A stretch of 64,000 nt of DNA. Source: WHSW01 sp963846165. GTDB taxonomy: Bacteria; Actinomycetota; Thermoleophilia; Solirubrobacterales; 70-9. Where the stretch lies: positions 434,001 through 498,000 of the forward strand of contig CAWJUU010000009.1 of NCBI GenBank assembly GCA_963846165.1, given 5' to 3'. The translations under genes were made by a program, and so were the position numbers. Shown piece by piece: positions 26,897 through 36,783 of the stretch. Within the stretch, counting starts at the first letter, position 1, and each line of letters begins with the position of its first letter. The notes beneath the pieces are model-generated. The model did no database searches. It saw only the letters and a program-made list of their open reading frames with translations, and was not told the DNA's origin.

Positions 26897-28088
26897 CGGC
26901 TATGTCTGAGGCGTCGATTTCGACGGTGACAGCGACAGAGTGCCGTCCGCTCGGCGGATTCGGAGGGAGCTCCGACGTCGCAAGAGTTGCGAGATGGGGC
27001 GCCAAGTAGCGCCCGGCGATCTTGCTTGGCGGCCACCAGAGCGCATGGTCGGCAACAGTCGAGATCTCGCCACCGCCCTCGGCGAAGTCCGCTCGCAGAT
27101 ATCGAGGCGTGTCGCCGGTGAGCAGCATCCCGCGGAGGACCGGCTGGAAGTGCTCGGGCTCTACTGGGGCGCCGGAACTCATCGCGATCTCCGCGGCGAT
27201 GACATCCGCGAGTTGAGCGGCGAGCCCACCTTGCTTGATCGGCACGGTCGTCGCATCGCCTGCTGCATACACGCCGTCGAGGCCGGGCACATTGCCTTGA
27301 AGATCCACTGGGACAAATCCTTGCGGCCCGGTCGGGAGACCGTCGATCCGGGGCCCCTCGAGGCGCGGTAGTGCGACAACCCGCTCGACGTGCAGCTCGC
27401 CCGCCGGCGAGAGACTCAGCTCACCGGGCCGAAAGCCGGTCACTGAAGAGCCGGTGAACAGTCCGATGCCCCGCTGTGCGAGCAGCCGTCTGATCTGCTC
27501 GCTCGGTTCGGCTCCGAAAACCTCCAGCGGAGCGGCCTCGGGTGTCACGACCATCAGCTCGACGCCGCGTGCTCCGTCAGCCACGAGATGCGACGACGTC
27601 AGAAGAGCGAGCTCGTAGAGCGGCAACGGCCAACCGCAGCCTCGGGGGACGACGAACGCGACACTCTTCACCCAGCCCCCCTCAAGGTCTTCGACGAGCT
27701 CAGTCATCTGAGCGTGGCCCTCAGGGCCCCAGAACGTGATTGCCTCCGGGATAGGAGCGACTCGCCGTGCTCCACAAGCGATCACAAGCGCGTCGTAGTG
27801 GAGCGAAGCTCCCGAAGCCGTGCGCACCGTCTTCGCCGAGGCATCGACCGTGGCGATCCGGTCGTTGAGGAGTTCCGCTCCCGCATCCGCGGCCAGCTCA
27901 GCCAGGTCGAAGCGACGCTCTGCGCCGAGGCCGAACGGCTCAGCGACCGCCAGCGGACGGTAGGCGAAGCTCTTCTCGGGAGCGATTACAGTGATCGCGA
28001 CGCGCTCCTCCGCCAGCCGCCGGAGCGCCAGCATCGCTTCAAGCGCGGCGACCCCACCACCGACGATCAGCACCCGCAGGGCGCTCAT
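26886..28088 (-). CDS. NAD(P)/FAD-dependent oxidoreductase (SQR/NDH-2-like), paralog 1
   Basis: A 400-residue two-dinucleotide-binding flavoprotein. RVLIVGGGVAALEAMLAL at the N-terminus is the FAD Rossmann motif, ALVIACGARRV the second FAD motif, and GVYAAGDATTVPIKQGGLAAQLAD the C-terminal FAD-binding aspartate. The sulfide:quinone reductase catalytic cysteine pair is not evident, so the substrate is open. Three related genes lie at 28633, 41368 and 54838, each near stress genes. The start ATG overlaps the stop of the DUF385 remnant. Confidence 0.82.
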   Translation of the reverse strand: MSALRVLIVGGGVAALEAMLALRRLAEERVAITVIAPEKSFAYRPLAVAEPFGLGAERRFDLAELAADAGAELLNDRIATVDASAKTVRTASGASLHYDALVIACGARRVAPIPEAITFWGPEGHAQMTELVEDLEGGWVKSVAFVVPRGCGWPLPLYELALLTSSHLVADGARGVELMVVTPEAAPLEVFGAEPSEQIRRLLAQRGIGLFTGSSVTGFRPGELSLSPAGELHVERVVALPRLEGPRIDGLPTGPQGFVPVDLQGNVPGLDGVYAAGDATTVPIKQGGLAAQLADVIAAEIAMSSGAPVEPEHFQPVLRGMLLTGDTPRYLRADFAEGGGEISTVADHALWWPPSKIAGRYLAPHLATLATSELPPNPPSGRHSVAVTVEIDASDIADGH

Positions 28089-28381
28089 CGGTCGGCTCCG
28101 CGACGCCCGGGCTCAGCGGAACGATCGAGCACCACGATCGGAAACTCACGGCCCTTCGTTCTCGCCATCTCGTCGAGGCGGGGGTTGGCGTACGAGATGG
28201 TTCGCCAGAGGCGAGATCGCTCGGAGGTCTTCGCGATGCGTGCGACCGCCGGGAATGCGCCGGCGTCAGTCGTGACGCTCACGTCGGGGCTCGCGATGAG
28301 GTTGACCTCCGAGGCGTCCACCGCTGGGACTGCGCCGCCACCCCGCCGCCCACGCGTGCTCCGCCCACGCGTGCTGCTCAT
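28085..28381 (-). pseudogene. Deazaflavin-dependent nitroreductase (DUF385) C-terminal remnant
   Basis: NLIASPDVSVTTDAGAFPAV, ARIAKTSERSRLWRTISYAN and REFPIVVLDR match the C-terminal half of F420-dependent Ddn-type nitroreductases. The N-terminal half, including the 'HPGW' part of the F420 site, is replaced by an Arg/Ser/Gly stretch that contains a 15-base tandem duplication. It is 98 codons from the nearest ATG, against about 150 in intact family members. It is adjacent to and overlaps the FAD oxidoreductase. Confidence 0.55.
28346..28375. repeat. 15-bp tandem duplication
   Basis: Two exact adjacent copies of CCGCCCACGCGTGCT (28346-28360 and 28361-28375). The length keeps the frame of the DUF385 remnant, giving STRGRSTRGR on the minus strand. 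Confidence 0.85.
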
Positions 28382-28462
28382 CCCCTTCGCCTCACTCTCA
28401 CGAGCCCACGCTACGCGCGCGGGATCCAGCTGGCATCGGGGGCCCATCCGGCACTTGTCCCC

Positions 28463-28473
28463 GTAGTCGCCAC
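28463..28473. promoter_or_regulatory. Regulon motif GTRGNCGCYAC, site 1
   Basis: Exact match GTAGTCGCCAC within CCCGTAGTCGCCACGCAG. It lies between the minus-strand DUF385/FAD/USP unit (82 bases away) and the plus-strand FAD oxidoreductase (160 bases away). Confidence 0.5.
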
Positions 28474-28632
28474 GCAGATCGCGCGTCAAACCCCCCGAAT
28501 CGGTGCTCACTACCGGTCCCGGGCGGTGCCGGCTGCGGATGGCGCGCGGGGACTGCAGGGCTACGTTGCAGGCGCAGTGTCGCGCAAGGTGACCTCGACT
28601 CCGACGACGCCGACCACCGTGCGGTGGCCGGG

Positions 28633-30198
28633 ATGAACGCCTCGGCCACGCTCCGAGTCCTGATCGCCGGCGGCGGCGTCGCCGGCCTCGAAGCCGCCCT
28701 CGCGCTTCGCGCGCTCGCCGGCGACCTGGTCGAGGTCGAGCTGCTCTCACCCAGCCACCGCTTCATCTACAAGCCGATGCTCGTCGCCGAGCCGTTCGGA
28801 AGCGGCCCGGAGACGGACCTCGACCTTGGCCCGGTCCTCGCCGAGGCCGGCGCCCGTCACAGGCTCGGGGCGCTCGCGCAGGTCGAGACCGATGCCCGAG
28901 TCGCGCTGACCGATCAGGGAGAGCGGATCGAGTACGACGCGCTGCTGGTCGCGCTCGGCGCGCAACCGGTCGAGGCGGTCCCGGGAGCCCTGACCTTCGG
29001 TGAGGAGTCTCAGCGGGCTCGTTTCGCAGAGCTTCTCACCCGACTGGGCCGCGCGGGAACCAAGCGCCTCGCGTTTGCAGTCCCGCCGTGCACGACGTGG
29101 TCGATCGCCGCGTATGAGCTGGCCCTGCTGACGGCGGCCGAACGCGACGCCCGCCGAATCCATGGGCTGGAGATCAGCGTCATCACTGCGGAGGTCCTGC
29201 CTTTAGGGCGCTTCGGCGCTGCGGCCTCACGGCTCGTTGAGGCGAAGCTCAAGGAAGCCGGCGTAGCCCTGCGGACAGCGTGCGCCGCGAGGCTCTTCGA
29301 TCACCGGCAGCTGCATCTGGCGAGCGGCGAGACGCTTGTCTTCGACGAGGTGATCGCGCTTCCACGGCTTGAGGTTCCGCCGCTGCCGGGCCTGCCCCAG
29401 CGCGAGCAAGGCTTCCTTGCTACCGACGGCCGGATGCAGGTCGAGGGGCTCGACGACGTCTGGGCCGCGGGTGACTCGACCGCGCTTCCGATCAAACAAG
29501 GCGGGCTCGCGGCCCAGCAGGCCGACATCGCAGCAAGCGCGATCGCTGCCCGCGCGGGCGCAAACGTCGAGATCGTCCCGTTTGAGCCGGTGCTCCGAGC
29601 CGCGTTGATCACAGGGGACACGCCCGACTTCATGCAGGCACCGGTGGGCGACCCCGACGCCGGTGCCGCCAGTGTCGGGACAGCCGGGTGGACGATGCGC
29701 ACGAAGCTCGCCGCGCGCCATCTTGGTCCCTACCTGGCGACGGCGATCGGCGGCGGTGCTGCCGCCGAGGCCAATCTGCGCCGCGAGGCGGTCAGCCTTC
29801 AGGGCGGCGAGGAGGCTCACGCGCGTGCCGTGCACACCCTCCTGCTCGCCGCCGACGCTGACGCCGCCACTCAGGACTTCGAGGGCGCGCTCGGGTGGCT
29901 GGCCGTGGTCGAGCAACTCGATCTCGTGATCCCCACCGAGTACGTGGTACGCAGGGACGAATGGCGGCGCAGGCTCGACCCGACCATCTCCCCCGCGCGA
30001 GCGGCCGACAGGCTCGACGCGAGATTCGCGACCGCCGCGGAGGCGATCAGCGATCTGCGCAGACGGATCGGATGGCTGCGAGAGATCGAGGCTCGCACGG
30101 GGGCTGAGATGCAGACCCACCTGGCCGATTTTGAGCGCGGGATCGACGACCTGGTCGCGCTATCCCGGAGCACCGGCGCATCAGGTCGGGGCCGTTAG
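28633..30198 (+). CDS. NAD(P)/FAD-dependent oxidoreductase, paralog 2 with extended C-terminus
   Basis: A flavoprotein of 521 residues from the ATG at 28633 (an in-frame GTG lies three codons upstream). LRVLIAGGGVAGLEAALALR is the FAD motif, DALLVALGAQPVEAV the second, and DDVWAAGDSTALPIKQGGLA the C-terminal FAD site. After the usual end near residue 380 it carries about 140 extra residues, mostly helical and charged (RIGWLREIEARTGAEMQTHL), not present in paralogs 1 and 4. A regulon motif lies 160 bases upstream. It converges on fdhD with 2 bases between stops. Confidence 0.8.
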   Translation: MNASATLRVLIAGGGVAGLEAALALRALAGDLVEVELLSPSHRFIYKPMLVAEPFGSGPETDLDLGPVLAEAGARHRLGALAQVETDARVALTDQGERIEYDALLVALGAQPVEAVPGALTFGEESQRARFAELLTRLGRAGTKRLAFAVPPCTTWSIAAYELALLTAAERDARRIHGLEISVITAEVLPLGRFGAAASRLVEAKLKEAGVALRTACAARLFDHRQLHLASGETLVFDEVIALPRLEVPPLPGLPQREQGFLATDGRMQVEGLDDVWAAGDSTALPIKQGGLAAQQADIAASAIAARAGANVEIVPFEPVLRAALITGDTPDFMQAPVGDPDAGAASVGTAGWTMRTKLAARHLGPYLATAIGGGAAAEANLRREAVSLQGGEEAHARAVHTLLLAADADAATQDFEGALGWLAVVEQLDLVIPTEYVVRRDEWRRRLDPTISPARAADRLDARFATAAEAISDLRRRIGWLREIEARTGAEMQTHLADFERGIDDLVALSRSTGASGRGR

Positions 30199-30200
30199 GC

Positions 30201-30968
30201 TCAACCGACCCGCCCGCGGTCGGCGTACACATTCACGGCGCCGTCCCTTGCGAACCCGCACAAGGTCAGGCCGCGATCCCGGGCGAGGTCGATCGCAAGC
30301 GAGGTCGGAGCGCCGACTCCGACCAGGATCGGACATCCGGCGACGCTCGCCTTCTGCACCAGCTCGAAGGCAAGACGACCGCTGACGCAGAGAGCGAGGG
30401 TGCCCAGCGGTACGCGGCCGTCGAGCAGCGCGCGGCCGATCACCTTGTCCATGGCGTTATGGCGGCCAACGTCCTCGCGAACGCAGATCGGCTCGCCGGC
30501 GGCATCGAAGAGACCGGTCGCGTGCAGGCCGCCGCAGCGCTCGAAACCGGGCTGAGCGAGGCGCTCTGGAAGGTCGGCGAGCAGGCGGCGCGGCATCCCG
30601 GGGCCTGCGGGCAGCGCCGGCGCGTGCCCCGCCAGCTCCTCGATCGCACCCTTCCCGCAGACGCCGCATGACGAGGTGGTGTAGAAGCGGCGGGGCTCGA
30701 GATGGCGCGCGAGCGGCCCGCTGACCTCGACCGTGTTCGCCGCGAGGTCGTCGCTCAGACCCGTGCGGCGGGGGCCATCGATCAGCCCCTCGCCGTAGAG
30801 GAAGCCCAGCGCGAGCTCCTCGTCATGACCCGGTGTGCGCATGGTGACCGCGATCGGCTCGCCATCGACGCGGATCTCCAGGGGCTCCTCCACCGCCACC
30901 TGATCGGGCCGGCCGTCACGCTCGACGCGGGTCAATAGGCGCGCGGAGTCACTCATCGCCAGGTTCAC
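30201..30968 (-). CDS. fdhD: Formate dehydrogenase accessory sulfurtransferase FdhD
   Basis: A 255-residue protein that transfers sulfur from IscS to the molybdenum/tungsten cofactor of formate dehydrogenase. The catalytic cysteines are in TTSSCGVCGKGAIEEL (CxxC); GHDEELALGFLYGEGLI and VREDVGRHNAMDKVIGRALL are further family blocks. The GTG at 30968 follows the stop of the formate channel gene by one base; an ATG four codons later is possible. It is the last gene of the formate dehydrogenase operon. Confidence 0.93.
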   Translation of the reverse strand: MNLAMSDSARLLTRVERDGRPDQVAVEEPLEIRVDGEPIAVTMRTPGHDEELALGFLYGEGLIDGPRRTGLSDDLAANTVEVSGPLARHLEPRRFYTTSSCGVCGKGAIEELAGHAPALPAGPGMPRRLLADLPERLAQPGFERCGGLHATGLFDAAGEPICVREDVGRHNAMDKVIGRALLDGRVPLGTLALCVSGRLAFELVQKASVAGCPILVGVGAPTSLAIDLARDRGLTLCGFARDGAVNVYADRGRVG

Positions 30969-30969
30969 G

Positions 30970-31869
30970 TCATCCTCGCGCCCGAACGTAGATGACCCAG
31001 TACACGAGGCCGACCATCACCGAGCCGCCGATGACGTTGCCGATCGTCACGGGGATCAGGTTCGTCGAACGACGCGTTCGCCAGCGTCAAGTCGGGATAG
31101 TCGCCGGCGCGACACCGCTGGACGCGCCAGAACGCGGCGGGCGCGGGTCGCGGATCGAGCACGCCCATCGGCAGGAAGTACATGTTCGCGACGCTGTGCT
31201 CGAAGCCGGCGGCGACGAACGCGGTGATCGGGAAGAGGATCGCCAGGATCTTGTCGGTGACCGAGCGGGCGCTGTAGGTCAGCCAGACGGCGAGGCAGAC
31301 GAGCGCGTTGCAGAGCATCCCGAGCGCGATCGCCTGGCCGAAGCCGAGGCTGCGACTTGCGTCTCGCGATCGCCAGCGCGCTCGCGCCGACCGCGCCGTC
31401 GCCGAACTCGTACTGCCGCCCAGCGAACACGAGCGCGACGGTGCGCGAGCGCGCCGACCAGGTTGCCGACGTAGACGATCGCCCAGTTGCGCAGCAGCCC
31501 GCGCCAGCGTGACCCGCCGGCTCGGCCCAAGCCATCACGATCAGGTTGTTGCCGGTGAACAGCTCGGCGCCGGCGACGACCACCAGGATCAGGCCGAGGC
31601 AGAAGACGAGCCCGGCGAGCAGGCGCGTCGACCCCGAACGGCAGCGAGCCGGCGGCGCCGGCGACGACGGTGGTCGCGAACAGCGCCCCGAGCGCGATGA
31701 AGGCGCCGGCGAGGACCGCCAGGGCGAACATCGGCAGCGCCGCCATCCCGGCCTTGGCGGCGCCGATGTCGGTCGCCTTCGCTGCGATCTGCGGGGGCAG
31801 CAGGGCGTCGAAGCTCGCCGCCGTGGGCGCCGGCGCCGGGGGCGGCTTGGTGCTTGCGGGCTCGATCAT
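30970..31869 (-). CDS. Formate/nitrite transporter (FNT) family channel, frameshifted
   Basis: A pentameric formate/nitrite channel homologue. The N-terminus IEPASTKPPPAPAP and the helix LAVLAGAFIALGALFATTVV are in one frame; NALVCLAVWLTYSARSVTDK with ITAFVAAGFEHSVANMYFLP (the FNT central-histidine region) is in another; NLIPVTIGNVIGGSVMVG closes the protein in a third. The span equals 300 codons, as expected, so several small indels nearly cancel. The ATG overlaps the stop of the catalytic subunit (ATGA). Placement in the operon suggests formate import or export. Confidence 0.8.
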
Positions 31870-34564
31870 CCCGAGCTCCGGACTCGGACCGCGGTCACCT
31901 TGTACTCGGGGCAGGAGGTGGTCTCGTCGCCGTGCTGCGGAGGTGAGCAGGTTGGCGAGCGCCTCGGGGAAGTGGAAGGCGATGAAGCCTGCGCCCGGCG
32001 AGACGCGCGTCGGTGACGTTGCGCGGTGCGCTCGATCGTCGCCGCGGCGGCTGGTGACCTCGACCCGCTCGCCGTCGCCGACGCCCGAGCTCGCCGGCGT
32101 CGTCGGGGTGCAGCTCGAGCAGCTCCTCGGGCACGAGCTCAGATTGGCCGTGCGTCGCGTCATCGTGCCGGCGTTGTAGTGCTCGAGCCGCCGGCCGGTG
32201 ACCAGCACGAACGGGAACTCGGCGTCGGGCTGCTCGCCCGGCGGCAGCGTACGGGCCGCGCGGCGAGCTGGGCGCGGCCGTTCGGGGTGGCGAAGCGCTC
32301 GCGTAAGGCGCCGCTCGCCGGGCTCGCTCGGCGCGAGCGGCAGGGCCAGTGGAGCGGGCCCTCGCGCGTCGAGCCGCTCGTGGGAGATCCCGCGCGAAAG
32401 TCGGGCGCCAGCGCGGCGCATCTCGTCCAGCGCGTCCGCGGGCGTCGGGCAGCCAAGGTCGGCGCCCAGCGCCGCGCCGACCGCGTGCGATGATCTCGAA
32501 GTCGGTGCGTGCCTCGCCCGGGTGGGTCGAGCGCGGGGCGCACGCGCTGGAAGCGGCGGTCGAAGTTGACGAACGTGCCGTCCTTCTCCAGGAACGACGC
32601 GCCGGGCAGCACCACGTCGGCCAGCGCGGCGGTCTCGCGAGAGGAAGATCTCCTGCGCAGATCACCAGCTCGCAGGCGTCGAGCGCCGCCCGGACGTGGC
32701 CTGCTGTCGGGGTCGGTCTGGGCGATGTCCTCGCCGAACACGATCAGAGGGCCTTCAGCTCGCCCGCGAGGGCGGCGTCGAACATGTCGGGGATCCGCAG
32801 CCCGGCGCTCGCGGCCGATCGCGACCCCCCAGGCCGCGCGCGAAGCGCTGCGCGCCGCCTCGGGTCGGCGACCCGCTGGTAGCCGGGCAGCAGGTCCGGC
32901 AGCGCGCCCATGTCCGAGGCGCCCTGGACGTTGTTCTGCCCGCGCAGCGGGTTGACGCCGCCGCCGCCGCGCGGTGCCGACGCTGCCGGTGAGGATCGCG
33001 AGGTTCGCCAGCGTCCGTACCCCGTCGGTGCCGTGGGCGTGCTCGGTCACCCCGAGCCCGTAGACGATCGACGGTGCCGTCGCCGTGCCGTAGAGCGCGC
33101 GCCGCCTCTCGCAGGGCTCGGCGCGGGCACCCCGGAGACTCCTCGACCCGCTCAGGCGTGTACTCGGCGAGCACGCGCGCAGCTCGGCCAGCCCGTCGGC
33201 GCGCTGCGGCCAGGAAGTGCCTCGTCGATGCAGCCCTCCTCGAGCAGCAGGTGGGCGATGCCGTTGAAGACCGCGACGTTCGTGCCTGGCCGCGGCCGCA
33301 GGTGGACGTCCGCTAGCCGGCGAGCGCGGTGCGGCGCGGGTCGACCACGACAAGCCGCGCACCGGCGAGGACCCGCTGCATGATCCGCGCACCGATGACC
33401 GGGTGCGCCTCGGTGGGGTTGGAGCCGGCGAGCAGGAAGCAGTCGGCGTGGTCGATGTCGTCGGCCGGGTTGGTGCCGCCGGCCAGGCCGAACGGCGGCG
33501 GTCAGTCCGGCCGCGGAGGGTGCGTGGCAGATCCGGGAGCAGTTGTCGACGTTGTTCGTGCCGACGACCACGCGCATGAGCTTCTGCACGAGGTAGTTCT
33601 CCTCGTTGGTGGCCCGGGCCGAGGAGATGGCAGCGACCGCGTCCGGCCCGTGGCGCGCCGATGATCCGCCGCAGGCCGTCGCCGACGATGGCGAGCGCCT
33701 CGTCCCAGGTGGCCGGCTCGAGCCGGCCGTCGCGGCGCACGAGCGGGCGTGGTCAGCCGGTCCGGCGAGCGCACGAAGCCGTACGCGAAGCGGCCCTTGA
33801 CGCAGGCGTGGCCCGCGGTTGACCGGCGCCGTCGCGGGCCGGGTGACCCGACGACCTCGCCGTCGCGGGTGTGCACGTCGAGCGCGCAGCCGACGCCGCA
33901 GTAGCCGCAGGTCGTGCGGACGGCGTCGCTCGACGGCCGCAGGTCGAGTCAGACTGGCTCGGCAGAGCGCTCCCGTCGGGCACGTGTCGACGCAGCCGCC
34001 GCAGGCGACGCACGCCGATTCGCTCCAGGCCCCCGGTGCCCGGGGCGACCACGGTGTCGGCGCCGCGTCCGGCAGCGTCAGCGCGAACGTGCCCTGTACG
34101 TCGTCGCACATGCGCACGCAGCGCCCGCAGGCGATGCACAGGTCCGCGGTCGAGCTTGACGTATGGATGTGAGTCGATCGCGGCCGAGCTCCGCCGGTCG
34201 GCGCGAAGTGGCAGCGTCGACGCCGAGCGGCCGCAGAGCGCGGCCAGCTCGCTGCGTCGGGCGGGTGTAGCGCGCGCGCGCGGCAGCTCCGACACGAGCA
34301 GCTCCAGCACGCCGCGGCCATCGTCGCGCGCTGCCGGGTCGTCGGTTCGATCGACGTCGTCCGTCCGTGCGCCGGGCGTCGTGCACGCGGCGACGACGCC
34401 CCGGTCCCTCGAGCGCGACCAGGCAGACTCGGCAGCCGCCGGCGGGGGCGAGCGGTCGTCGTGGCAGAGCGTCGGCACCTCGCGCCGGCGGCCCGGGCGG
34501 CGTCCAGCAGCCGTGGCGCCCCGGCGCGACCTCGACGGGGCGGCCGTTGACCGTCGACTCTCAC
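31866..34564 (-). CDS. Formate dehydrogenase catalytic subunit with NuoG-like FeS N-terminus, heavily frameshifted
   Basis: About 900 codons. The N-terminus is a [2Fe-2S] plant-type domain (PTLCHDDR, GGCRVCLV-type segment), followed by HPYVKLD and DLCIACGRCVRMCDDVQGTF and ACVACGGCVDTCPTGAL (4Fe-4S clusters). The molybdopterin part begins with a CGYCGVGC-like cluster site and RFAYGFVRSPDRLT. NNVDNCSRICHAPSAAGLTA carries the active-site residue as cysteine, not selenocysteine. YLVQKLMRVVVGTNNVDN, NGIAHLLLEEGCIDE and PFVLVTGRRLEHYNAGTMTR are other conserved blocks. This is the FdsA/FdhF plan of NAD-linked formate dehydrogenases. Indels every 50-150 bases break it. GTG at 34564 overlaps the previous stop (GTGA). 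Confidence 0.8.
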
Positions 34565-36221
34565 GCGTGCCCCAGGTCGAAGACGCGCACGCAGGCTGCG
34601 ACCGGCGGCGGGACGCCGCGGCCGAACGCGCAGAGGCTGCCGCGTCCATCACCGTCGAGCATCTCCTGCCGTCCGGCGGCGAGCCCGGGCTCGCCGCCCG
34701 CCGCTCGGCCAGTCGAGCCCGCGGCGGGTGCCCACCCGGCACGGCGTGCACGCGCCGCAGCTCTCCTCGCGGCGAACTGCCACAGGTGACGCAGCAGGTC
34801 GCGCACCACGACGACGCGGTCGTCGACGGCGACCAGGCTGCCGTGTCCGAGGGCGACGCCGCCGCCGCAGGGCGGCGTACAGCAGCGGCGAGTCGAGGTC
34901 GTCGGGGCCGAGGAAGCCGCCGAGCGGTCCGCCGACCTGGAGCGAGCGCAGCGCGTGACCGTCGCGAGCCCGCCGCCGAGATCGTCGCAGATGTGACGCA
35001 GCGGCGTCCCGAACTCCACCTCATACGCACCGGGCCTCGCGAAGCTCTCGTTGAGGCAGACGACCAGGTCCCGCGGCTGTCCCGGACCCCGAGGCGGGCG
35101 TAGGCGGCGCCGCCGTCGGCGACGATCGCGGGCACGGCGCAGAGCGTCTCCACATTGTTGACCACGGTCGGCCGGCCCCAGAACCCGTTCGGTGGGATAC
35201 GGCGGCCGGGCCGCGACCCCCGCGCAGCCCCATGACCGAGTGCAGCAGCGACGTCTCCTCGCCGGCGACATAGGAGCCGGCGCCCGCGAAGACCTCGACC
35301 TCGAAGTCCACTGGACCATGGACGTCGTGGCCCACATCGCCCGCGGCTCGGGCCTCGGCAACGGCGGCGCGCAGCGCTCGCGCGCCCGCGGGTACTCCGA
35401 CCGGACGTAGACGAAGCTCGTGCGTGGCGCCGCAGGCGAGCGCCGCCAGCGCCAGGCCCTCCAGGACCCGGTGCGGATCGCGCTCCATCAGCAGGCGATC
35501 AACGTACGAGCCCGGGGTCGCCCTCGTCGCCGTTGCAGACAGGTAGCGCGGCCCGTCCTCGGGCGCCCCGCGGCCGCGCCCCACTTGCGAGGCCGGGAAG
35601 CCGGCGCCGCCGCGGCCGCGCAGGCCTGACGCCTCGACCTCGCGGCTCACGCGGTCGCGGTCGGCTGTCGGCGCCACCTGCCGCCAGGCCTCCCACGCCG
35701 CCGGGCCGCCGCCCACGACACCGGCCAGCACGACGGGTCGTCGACCATCGCCCGGGCCGGGATCTCGGGGTCGCGGGGCGGCGCTGCGCCGCCGAGCTGG
35801 TCGGCGAGGTCCGGCCCGGCGCGGGCCGCTCGCCGTCGAGTGCCGCGGGGCCGCCGTAGCAGTAGCCGAGGCAGTAGACCGGCTGAAGCGAGACCTCGCC
35901 GTCGTCGCGAGACGCCGCCAACGGGGGCGCCGAGCCGCTCCGAGACCGCCCCAGGCGCGCTCCGCCGGAGGCCGCAAAGCATGCGGTGCCCGCGCAGACC
36001 TGCACGTGCGGCGCCCGCGCGGCGTCGAAGGCGAGGTCGGCGTAAAAGGAGGCGGCGCCATAGACATGCGCCCGCGGTAGCCGCAGCTCGGCCGCGACGC
36101 GATCGACGTCGTCGGGATCGATCCGCCCGCGCGCGCCGGCGACCCCGCGCAGGCGGGCGAGTACCTCGTCGCCGTGACGCGAGTACCGGCGCTCGATCTC
36201 GGTCACGATCCTGCCCGGCAT
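34561..36221 (-). CDS. NuoE-NuoF fusion subunit of NAD-dependent formate dehydrogenase, frameshifted
   Basis: The first ~150 residues are a NuoE/FdsG thioredoxin-like [2Fe-2S] domain with VCAGTACFAAS (Cys76, Cys81) and PVYCLGYCYGGPAA. Without a stop, the reading continues into NuoF/FdsB: SGLRGRGGAGFPAS (NADH/FMN glycine-rich motif), VFAGAGSYVAGEETSLLHSV, MVNNVETLCAVPAIVADGG, an ESCGACTPCRVGTR cluster site and LCAFGRGVPPPV. It takes electrons from the catalytic subunit to FMN and NAD+. AAGGAGG sits 6 bases before the ATG, fixing the start. It is the first gene of the operon. Several one-base indels must be removed to read it through. Confidence 0.8.
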
Positions 36222-36241
36222 CGCGTCCTCCTTCCCCCCGT

Positions 36242-36252
36242 ACAGCGGCTAC
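36242..36252. promoter_or_regulatory. Regulon motif, partial site between formate dehydrogenase and CBS genes
   Basis: On the minus strand GTAGCCGCTGT matches GTRGNCGCYAC at 9 of 11 positions, within AACCGTAGCCGCTGTACGGG. It is 21 bases from the NuoE-F start and 11 bases from the CBS start. Confidence 0.3.
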
Positions 36253-36262
36253 GGTTCCCCGC

Positions 36263-36689
36263 GTGACCGGCAGCTACATCGGCCCGCCCTTCAAGGACGC
36301 CAAGGTCCACGACGCGATGCGCGTCGGCGTGATCACCTGCCGGCCCGAGACCAACCTCGCCGACGTCGCCCGGATCATGGTCGGCTACGACGTCCACTCG
36401 GTGGTCGTCTCCGAGCGTCCGGACCCAGGGCGGAGGCGAGCTCTGGGGAATCGTGACCACGCTCGACCTGGCGCGCAGGCCGGACGAGCTCGATTCGTTG
36501 ACCGCCGGGGAGATGGCGAGCACCGATCTGGTCACGATCGACTCCAGCGAGTCGCTGCGGCGGGCGGCGGAGGTGATGTCGGAGCACGGCGTCACCCACC
36601 TGGTCGCCGTGCACCCGGAGACGGGCCGCCCGGCGGGCATGATCTCCGCCCGCGGGCTGGCCGCCGCGCTCGCCTACGGCGGCTCCTGA
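36263..36689 (+). CDS. CBS-pair protein, frameshifted
   Basis: A small two-CBS-domain protein of about 140 residues. KVHDAMRVGVITCRPETNLA and DVHSVVVSE form CBS1; TAGEMASTDLVTIDSSESLR and GVTHLVAVHPETGRPAGMIS form CBS2. The joining strand GGGELWGIVTTLDLARRP appears only after a one-base shift near 36430. CBS pairs bind adenine nucleotides or related ligands; in Mycobacterium the stand-alone CBS protein Hrp1 belongs to the hypoxia regulon. It is divergent from the formate dehydrogenase operon. Confidence 0.75.
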
Positions 36690-36783
36690 GCGAGCGCTGA
36701 GAGCTGCTGGCGCCGGCGCGCTCAAGCCGGGGCCGGCCCTCCGAGGACGGTGATGATCGCCGTCACCCGCGCTCACCATGCGT

